From NCBI GenBank assembly GCA_903823025.1, contig CAIJRK010000020.1, positions 1 to 61,683 of the forward strand: a stretch of 61,683 nt of DNA, written 5' to 3'. Shown here in pieces: positions 56,698 to 61,683 of the stretch (its first letter is position 1; each line of letters begins with the position of its first letter). The translations under genes were made by a program, and so were the position numbers. The notes under the pieces are model-generated. The model saw only the letters and a list, made by a program, of their open reading frames with translations, had not been told where the DNA came from and did no database searches. The DNA is from an uncultured beta proteobacterium. GTDB lineage: Bacteria; Pseudomonadota; Gammaproteobacteria; Burkholderiales; Burkholderiaceae_C.

Positions 56698-57393
56698 TCA
56701 GTCCAACCAGTGTGTGAACTCATCCACCGGCACGCGAGGCGTATCAAAGGTGTTGACGATATCGGTTTCATCCGCATAACCCAGCGCCATGCCGCACACC
56801 AGCATTTCATCAGCGGTGGCGCCAATGTGCGGCAGAATTATTTTGGAAAATCCGTTCCAGGCCGCTTGCGCACAGGTGTGTAAACCGTGACCACGCGCGG
56901 CCACCATGATGTTTTGCATGAACATGCCGTAATCCATCAGCGAGCCGCGCCCCATGACACGGTCCATCGTAAACATCAGGCCGACCGGCGCATCAAAAAA
57001 CTTGTAATTGCGTTGGTGCTGAAGATGCATTTTTTCTTTATCGCCCTTATTAATGCCCAGCAAACCATACAAACCCCAGCCGTTTTCGCGGCGGCGGTCA
57101 ATGTAGGGGCTGATCCATTTTTCAGGGTAATAGTCATATTCTTCGCGGTACTCGGCGGCCAGCGCCGGGTTGGTACGCATGGCCTCGTGGGCGGCGCACA
57201 CTTTGTCAATCAGTGTGGCCCGGCTGTTGCCTTGCAGCACATACACCTTCCACGGTTGGGTGTTGGTGCCAGATGGCGCCCGGCTAGCGACTTGCAGCAA
57301 CTCAGTTAGGGTTTGACGCGGCACGGGTTGAGGTGTGAAAGCGCGGGTTGACATGCGCGAAGTAATCGCGGCATCCACGATGGTTTGGGTCAT
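56698..57393 (-). CDS. FMN-dependent nitroreductase
   Basis: A 231-residue nitroreductase-fold protein. RMSTRAFTPQPVPRQTL and ASRAPSGTNTQPWKVYVL form the FMN phosphate site. MDYGMFMQNIMVAARGHGL and CGMALGYAD are further family blocks. It would reduce nitro or quinone compounds with NAD(P)H. TCTGGAGA precedes the ATG at 57391-57393. It is first in the run with pncB and is divergent from the phasin gene. Confidence 0.92.
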   Translation of the reverse strand: MTQTIVDAAITSRMSTRAFTPQPVPRQTLTELLQVASRAPSGTNTQPWKVYVLQGNSRATLIDKVCAAHEAMRTNPALAAEYREEYDYYPEKWISPYIDRRRENGWGLYGLLGINKGDKEKMHLQHQRNYKFFDAPVGLMFTMDRVMGRGSLMDYGMFMQNIMVAARGHGLHTCAQAAWNGFSKIILPHIGATADEMLVCGMALGYADETDIVNTFDTPRVPVDEFTHWLD

Positions 57394-57585
57394 ACAAAGA
57401 ATCTCCAGAAAATAGTTTTTAGATCGTCAACACAGACAGGTCTGGTCGCTCACGTATCAGCACTTGATTTTGCCAGTGCGTCAAGGCCGTTTAAAAATCA
57501 GGTCTTTGAGGCCTGCCAACCGGCGCCATCGGAACCAATCTCCCGTGCTACCAGCCGTAGGGACCTACTTTTTGAAAAATTAAAT
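57394..57585. other. Left part of a 333-bp divergent gap, no gene seen
   Basis: This stretch between the nitroreductase start and the first phasin operator should contain the nitroreductase promoter. No convincing hexamer pair, palindrome or coding frame was recognised. The right part of the gap is described under the phasin operators and promoter. Confidence 0.5.
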
Positions 57586-57600
57586 TGCTGCACTGCAACA
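57586..57600. promoter_or_regulatory. PhaR-like operator, upstream copy
   Basis: TGCTGCACTGCAACA, a near-palindrome with TGC/GCA half-sites of the kind bound by the PHB-responsive repressor PhaR. It lies directly before the -35 element. An identical 15-mer occurs at 57645-57659. Confidence 0.6.
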
Positions 57601-57608
57601 AAAATAAC

Positions 57609-57636
57609 TTGCAAGCTTTCAGGTTTACCTTATAAT
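57609..57636 (+). promoter_or_regulatory. Sigma70 promoter of the phasin gene
   Basis: TTGCAA (57609-57614), a 16-base spacer and a perfect TATAAT (57631-57636). The predicted start near 57643 falls just before the second operator copy. Confidence 0.75.
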
Positions 57637-57644
57637 GAAATCCA

Positions 57645-57659
57645 TGCTGCACTGCAACA
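57645..57659. promoter_or_regulatory. PhaR-like operator, downstream copy
   Basis: An exact second copy of TGCTGCACTGCAACA placed at about +1 to +17, 59 bases from the first. The two sites bracket the promoter, a layout suited to repression by blocking or looping. Confidence 0.6.
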
Positions 57660-57726
57660 TAACTAGGCAAACGCTCGGTTTCGGCGCAGTTACTTTTTTT
57701 ACCTCATTCTTATTGGAGATATTTAT

Positions 57727-58269
57727 ATGTTGACCGTCGAACAAATCCTGGCTTCACAAAAAGCAAGCGTCGAGACTCTCCTGGGCCTGACCTCCAAAGC
57801 CTTTGAAGGCGTTGAAAAGATTGTCGAACTCAACATGAGCGCCTCCAAAGCTGCCTTGGCAGAGTCCGCTGAACAAGCCAAAGCTGTGTTGAGCGTGAAA
57901 GACGCACAAGAATTGCTGGCCCTGCAATCAGGCCTGCTGCAGCCTTTGGCAGAAAAGACCGCTGCTTACAGCCGTCACCTCTACGAAATCGCAACTGGCT
58001 CCACCGCTGAGTTGAGCAAGTCGTTTGAAGGCCAAGCTGCTGAAGCACAACAAAAATTCATGGGCTTAGTCGAAACTGCATCCAAGAATGCACCCGCTGG
58101 TTCGGAATCCGCTGTTGCCGTGATGAAGAGCGCAGTTGACGCGGCTACCAATGCACTTGAAACCGTCCAAAAAGCAGTCAAACAAGCGACTGACGTCGCT
58201 GAAACCAGCTTCAATACTGTGGCAGCTACAGCCACCAACGCAGCCAAGACAGGCGCTAAAAAGTCTTAA
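57727..58269 (+). CDS. phaP: Phasin (PHA granule-associated protein)
   Basis: A 180-residue phasin-2-type protein: amphipathic, helical and rich in Ala, Lys, Val and Thr. It opens with [20 protein letters not shown] and has [19 protein letters not shown]. Phasins coat polyhydroxyalkanoate granules and control their size. GGAG precedes the ATG at 57727. The two flanking PhaR-like operators fit the known scheme in which PhaR releases the phasin promoter once it binds nascent polymer. The 3-prime region has three hairpins in a row. No PHA synthase is in the window. Confidence 0.93.
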   Translation: MLTVEQILASQKASVETLLGLTSKAFEGVEKIVELNMSASKAALAESAEQAKAVLSVKDAQELLALQSGLLQPLAEKTAAYSRHLYEIATGSTAELSKSFEGQAAEAQQKFMGLVETASKNAPAGSESAVAVMKSAVDAATNALETVQKAVKQATDVAETSFNTVAATATNAAKTGAKKS

Positions 58270-58331
58270 GTCAAGATACTTTGATGAAGCTGTTCAAGAG
58301 ACAATTGGCTTTGTCAAGTTAGAGTTTTCAG

Positions 58332-58380
58332 CAGCCAGGCAAACTTGGCTGCAGATTGAAACAGAAACGCATCGTTTCTG
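58332..58380 (+). other. Two consecutive hairpins in the phasin 3-prime UTR
   Basis: CAGCCA and TGGCTG (58332-58351) form one small hairpin. CAGAAACG-CAT-CGTTTCTG (58362-58380) forms a second, 8-bp perfect stem with a triloop. Both lie between the phasin stop and its terminator and could stabilise the message or be part of a small RNA. Confidence 0.45.
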
Positions 58381-58430
58381 CAGGTTGTCTCCTCGGGTCC
58401 TTTCGAAACCTTCAGGTTCAGGGATCCCTT

Positions 58431-58462
58431 AAGGGCTGGTCGCAAGATCAGCCCTTTTTTTT
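58431..58462 (+). terminator. Rho-independent terminator of the phasin transcript
   Basis: AAGGGCTG (58431-58438) and CAGCCCTT (58449-58456) form an 8-bp stem followed by a long T run, about 34 bases before the gloA ATG. Confidence 0.9.
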
Positions 58463-58495
58463 ATCTGATTTTTGATTTCCGACACAATCAGCCGC

Positions 58496-58906
58496 ATGAG
58501 ACTTCTTCACACCATGCTGCGCGTTGGCAATTTTCAACGTTCTATTGATTTCTACACTCAGGTTCTGGGTATGAAACTTCTTCGCACTTCAGAAAACCCG
58601 GACTACAAATATTCGCTGGCCTTTGTCGGCTATGCCAGTAATCCGGAGCAAGCTGAAATTGAACTCACCTACAACTGGGGCGTCGAGTCGTATGAGTTAG
58701 GCAGCGCTTATGGTCACATTGCGTTGGGCGTGCCCGATGTGTATGCCGCCTGTGACAAGATCAAGGCAGCCGGTGGGCACGTCACGCGTGAAGCAGGGCC
58801 GGTTAAAGGTGGCACCTCTGTGATTGCCTTTGTGACCGACCCCGATGGTTACAAGATTGAGTTGATTCAGCGTGCCGAGCAGGCTACAGGCTCAGGCCTG
58901 CGTTAA
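58496..58906 (+). CDS. gloA: Glyoxalase I (lactoylglutathione lyase)
   Basis: A 136-residue enzyme of standard length. The four metal ligands are visible as H5, E56, H74 and E122, with [20 protein letters not shown] at the start and [11 protein letters not shown] at the end. It isomerises the methylglyoxal-glutathione adduct. The ATG at 58496 is chosen; upstream codons fall inside the phasin terminator. Its last 15 bases overlap the convergent eda gene. Confidence 0.96.
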   Translation: MRLLHTMLRVGNFQRSIDFYTQVLGMKLLRTSENPDYKYSLAFVGYASNPEQAEIELTYNWGVESYELGSAYGHIALGVPDVYAACDKIKAAGGHVTREAGPVKGGTSVIAFVTDPDGYKIELIQRAEQATGSGLR

Positions 58907-59536
58907 CTTTTGGGTATCGCGTGCTAGTTGCGTGATGCGCGCCCAGTCGCCTTGCATCAAAGCGTCGGCGGGCACCAACCAGGAACCACCCACGCACACC
59001 ACATTAGGTAATGCCAAAAAGTCGGGGGCATTCTGTAAAGTTACGCCGCCAGTCGGGCAAAATTTCACATCAAAAAATGGACCGCCCCAAGCTTTAAGCA
59101 TGGCGGGACCGCCCGCTTGCAGCGCCGGGAAAAACTTCAACTCGGTCAACCCATCTTCCATCGCCATCATGATTTCACTCCCGGTTGCGACACCCGGTAA
59201 TAGCGCCAACCCGGCTTCAAGACAAGCTTGCCCGACAGCGTGGGTGTAACCGGGACTCACGGCAAACCTTGCCCCGGCTCGCGCCGCCGACTGCGCATCT
59301 GAGCGCGTGCGAACCGTGCCTGCACCGATCACGGCCTGCGGTACTTCTTTGGCGATGGCTTCGATACACGCCAGCGCCTGCGGTGTGCGCAACGTCACTT
59401 CCAGCATACGAATGCCCCCAGCGACCAAGGCACGCGCCATCGGCACCGCATGGGCCAAGTCGTTCAACACAATCACGGGAATCACCGGGGCGTCTTGCAT
59501 GACTTGCAGGGCCGTTAGTTTTAAATTGGAATACAT
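58892..59536 (-). CDS. eda: KDPG aldolase (2-dehydro-3-deoxy-6-phosphogluconate aldolase)
   Basis: A 214-residue class I aldolase with E46 in MLEVTLRT, the Schiff-base K134 in ELKFFPA, and GAGTV and PTGGV phosphate-site motifs. It splits KDPG to pyruvate and glyceraldehyde 3-phosphate. It lies 48 bases downstream of edd, so the two complete the Entner-Doudoroff branch. The 3-prime end overlaps gloA by 15 bases on the opposite strand. No clear ribosome site is seen before the ATG. Confidence 0.96.
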   Translation of the reverse strand: MYSNLKLTALQVMQDAPVIPVIVLNDLAHAVPMARALVAGGIRMLEVTLRTPQALACIEAIAKEVPQAVIGAGTVRTRSDAQSAARAGARFAVSPGYTHAVGQACLEAGLALLPGVATGSEIMMAMEDGLTELKFFPALQAGGPAMLKAWGGPFFDVKFCPTGGVTLQNAPDFLALPNVVCVGGSWLVPADALMQGDWARITQLARDTQKLTQA

Positions 59537-59584
59537 ATTTTTTGAATAAAAAGGGAGTTGGAGCGCGCGGATGTGTGATACTTT

Positions 59585-61402
59585 TTAAAGCCAGCTACAG
59601 GCGCCTTCTTCAGCGGTCAAGGCATTGCGGCGCATATTGGTAAACAATTCGCGTCCCATGCCTACGCCATTAGCGGCACGCAAAGCCTCGGGCATCCGGG
59701 CCACTTCGCGTGCATCCCAGACGTCAGGTGCCACCTGCACTTGCAGCGTGCCAGCGTTGGCATCCAAACGAATCACATCGCCGTCGCGCACGCTTGCCAG
59801 TGCGCCACCTGCTGCGGCCTCCGGCGACACATGGATGGCTGCAGGCACTTTGCCGGAGGCACCGCTCATGCGGCCATCCGTGACCAACGCGACTTTGAAT
59901 CCTTTGCCCTGCAGCACAGCCAGCGGTGGTGTGAGCTTATGCAACTCAGGCATCCCGTTGGCTTGCGGGCCTTGCCAGCGCACCACACAAACCACATCAC
60001 GGTCCAGCTCACCCGCGCCAAAGGCTACATGCAAGGCCTCTTGGGAGTCAAACACGCGGCATGGCGCTTCGATCACATGCCGATCATCCGGTACGGCAGA
60101 AACTTTGATCACGCTGCGTCCCAGATTGCCTTGCAACAATTTCAAGCCGCCAGTCGCACTAAAAGGTGCGCTGACCGGGCGCACCACCGACTCATCTTTG
60201 GATGGACCTGCCTCTTGCCAGCGCAGGTTGTCTCCCACTTGCTCTGGAATACCGGCGTACTCACGCAGACCTCCGGTGCGTGTCGTGAGTACATCGGCGT
60301 GCATGAACCCGGCGTCCAGCAACTCACGAATCACAAAGCCGGGGCCACCGGCGGCCTGAAACTGATTAACGTCGGCACTCCCGTTGGGATAAACCCGCGT
60401 GAGTAAAGGCACGACCTCGGACAACGCCGAAAAGTCGTTCCAGTCAATGACAAGGCCTGCCGCCCGGGCGACAGCCACCCAGTGAATCAGGTGATTGGTC
60501 GAGCCGCCCGTAGCCAGCAAGGCCACCATCGCGTTGACTATGCAGCGCTCGTCCACGACGCGGCCAATCGGCGCAAAACGACGGGCTTGGGTGATGTCAA
60601 GCACGGTGCGCACGGCTTCGCGGGTGAGTTCCTCGCGCATGTGGGCGCCGGGATTGATGAAGGCGGTGCCAGGCACATGCAGCCCCATTGCTTCAAGCAG
60701 CATCTGGTTGCTGTTGGCCGTTCCATAAAAAGTGCAGGTGCCGGGGGCGTGATAGGCGCTGGACTCGGCGGCGAGCAATTCAGCGCGACCCACCAAACCC
60801 AAGGCGGCCTGCTCGCGTACTTTTGATTTATCGTTATTGGACAGGCCCGACGTCATCGGTCCGGCAGGCACAAATACGGTCGGTAAATGACCAAAATGCA
60901 GAGCGCCGATCAAAAGGCCGGGTACGATTTTGTCGCACACGCCTAACATCAATGCGGCATCAAACACGTCGTGGCTCAAGGAAATAGCGGTGGACATGGC
61001 AATGACATCGCGCGAGAAAAGGCTCAGTTCCATGCCGGGCGTACCCTGCGTGACACCGTCGCACATGGCGGGTACGCCACCGGCTACTTGCGCACTGGCC
61101 CCTAATCGACGGGCCTCGGCTTTTATGAGGTCTGGGTAATGTTGCATGGGCGCATGGGCCGACAAGATGTCGTTGTAGGCGGTCACGATGCCAATGTTGG
61201 GGCCGCGCTCGGCGACGATGCGCAGTTTGTCGTTGACAGGCAGCGCCGCAAAAGCGTGCGCCACATTGGCACAACCTAGTCGCTCGGCGCCGGGCTTGCG
61301 GTTGGCCATCAGCGTCAGTTGTGTCAGATAAGCGCTGCGAGTCACTTGGCTACGCTCACGAATACGGGCCGTGACGGCGACTACGGTGTTATGAAGTTTC
61401 AT
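59585..61402 (-). CDS. edd: 6-phosphogluconate dehydratase
   Basis: A 605-residue IlvD/Edd-family dehydratase. It has [39 protein letters not shown] and [11 protein letters not shown], which provide the iron-sulfur cluster Cys residues, and later [18 protein letters not shown]. It makes KDPG from 6-phosphogluconate. AAAGGATGA precedes the ATG at 61400-61402. Two inverted copies of an 11-mer lie upstream and are likely operators. Confidence 0.96.
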   Translation of the reverse strand: MKLHNTVVAVTARIRERSQVTRSAYLTQLTLMANRKPGAERLGCANVAHAFAALPVNDKLRIVAERGPNIGIVTAYNDILSAHAPMQHYPDLIKAEARRLGASAQVAGGVPAMCDGVTQGTPGMELSLFSRDVIAMSTAISLSHDVFDAALMLGVCDKIVPGLLIGALHFGHLPTVFVPAGPMTSGLSNNDKSKVREQAALGLVGRAELLAAESSAYHAPGTCTFYGTANSNQMLLEAMGLHVPGTAFINPGAHMREELTREAVRTVLDITQARRFAPIGRVVDERCIVNAMVALLATGGSTNHLIHWVAVARAAGLVIDWNDFSALSEVVPLLTRVYPNGSADVNQFQAAGGPGFVIRELLDAGFMHADVLTTRTGGLREYAGIPEQVGDNLRWQEAGPSKDESVVRPVSAPFSATGGLKLLQGNLGRSVIKVSAVPDDRHVIEAPCRVFDSQEALHVAFGAGELDRDVVCVVRWQGPQANGMPELHKLTPPLAVLQGKGFKVALVTDGRMSGASGKVPAAIHVSPEAAAGGALASVRDGDVIRLDANAGTLQVQVAPDVWDAREVARMPEALRAANGVGMGRELFTNMRRNALTAEEGACSWL

Positions 61403-61425
61403 AAAAAATCATCCTTTTCACAAAT

Positions 61426-61436
61426 TATTGGTAACA
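61426..61436. promoter_or_regulatory. TATTGGTAACA operator-like site upstream of edd
   Basis: This 11-mer has its exact reverse complement at 61488-61498. The core TGTTACC is the half-site of GntR-type (LacI family) gluconate repressors. The overlapping stretch 61429-61444 (TGGTAA-CAAA-ATTACA) can also be read as a HexR-like dyad. The regulator is not identified. Confidence 0.45.
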
Positions 61437-61487
61437 AAATTACAGGCACCATCCTACTCTGGAAGCCCTGAAATTAGGGGTGCAAGG

Positions 61488-61498
61488 TGTTACCAATA
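61488..61498. promoter_or_regulatory. TGTTACCAATA, inverted second copy upstream of edd
   Basis: The exact inverse of the site at 61426-61436, 62 bases away, followed at once by GGTTAC (61499-61504). TGTTACC-AATA-GGTTAC is thus a near-palindrome in its own right. Position and sequence suggest a sugar-acid repressor site. Confidence 0.45.
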
Positions 61499-61623
61499 GG
61501 TTACGAAATCACAAGTCGCCATCCGTCATAGGATTCTAAAAATAGGTACGCGTTCACCCCACTACCCAACTGATTTCATAGTGTTGTCGGGATTTGTGCA
61601 AAAACAGGTCAGAATTGATAGCA

Positions 61624-61683
61624 ATGCAAATTAATCTACGGCAAGCCAGCCCGAAACCCCAAACGCTTGAAGAAGCGCAAAAA
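61624..61683 (+). CDS. Partial ORF at the right edge, possibly transposase-like
   Basis: From the ATG at 61624 the frame is open to the end, giving MQINLRQASPKPQTLEEAQK. It is divergent from edd. It does not look like HexR or another RpiR regulator that might be expected here. The PKPQTLEEAQ pattern is reminiscent of the N terminus of some IS66-type transposases, but 20 residues are too few to decide. No ribosome site is evident. Confidence 0.3.
   Translation, partial: MQINLRQASPKPQTLEEAQK

Noticed and set aside
1..61683. CRISPR array or tandem spacer repeats
   Set aside because: No regularly spaced identical repeats of 23-45 bases were found. The only tandem patterning is in coding sequence for the Gly-rich helicase tail.

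Overview
The window reads as a bacterial chromosome segment from the order Burkholderiales, most likely a Comamonadaceae of the Rhodoferax/Polaromonas kind. This is judged from protein flavour and gene order only: cysS divergent from TPR-ppi-ppi-lpxH, accA-tilS-lysC, an SWIB protein with an Ala/Lys-rich tail, a PHA phasin, and an Entner-Doudoroff eda-edd pair. Coding density is high and several convergent pairs abut or overlap. The left edge cuts an IS66-like transposase gene. The right edge cuts an unidentified ORF that could also be transposase-like, so the window may be a contig bounded by repeats.

Region by region: 1-600 holds an insertion-sequence end beside a frameshifted, truncated DUF4347 gene. 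604-3428 is a divergent OmpR-type regulator and 7TMR-DISM histidine kinase, with phased TCAC motifs upstream of both the kinase and the DUF4347 remnant. 3439-13278 is one long minus-strand run: an MscS channel, a complete type I Wadjet system (jetA, jetB, jetC, jetD), then cbiB and cobC of cobalamin synthesis. Junctions from jetA through cobC are overlaps or a 2-base gap. 13341-18529 carries an MFS transporter with a divergent LysR regulator, an SWIB/histone-like protein, an RraA-fold protein and an RhlE-type RNA helicase. 18846-29397 carries EttA, a DUF411/multicopper oxidase pair, an ABC exporter, and a MarR-controlled tripartite efflux operon (NodT lipoprotein, EmrA, EmrB).

29399-40268 is mixed: an AttH-like lipocalin, a chemoreceptor, a DODA-type dioxygenase, a large FtsX-type permease with no ATPase beside it, an HPF-like/CBS pair, a nitronate monooxygenase-like flavoprotein, a DEDDh exonuclease and a short class III CoA-transferase. 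A tRNA-Ser(GCU) with its own terminator follows. 40622-48134 is housekeeping: accA-tilS-lysC, cysS, and TPR-ppiA-ppiB-lpxH. 48208-50973 is a very large DUF349 protein. 51349-54354 is a proXWV-like betaine importer. 54434-57393 is nitroreductase-pncB-hydroxyacid dehydrogenase. 57727-58269 is a phasin preceded by two identical PhaR-like operators around a sigma70 promoter. 58496-61402 is glyoxalase I followed by convergent eda and edd, with inverted TGTTACC-type sites upstream of edd.

The most interesting element is the Wadjet operon. Wadjet itself is a described anti-plasmid SMC system. What is unusual is that it is coupled at the level of translation to two cobalamin genes and sits 24 bp downstream of a mechanosensitive channel gene. 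All functional calls come from reading motifs by eye. No database search, structure prediction or motif scan was run.
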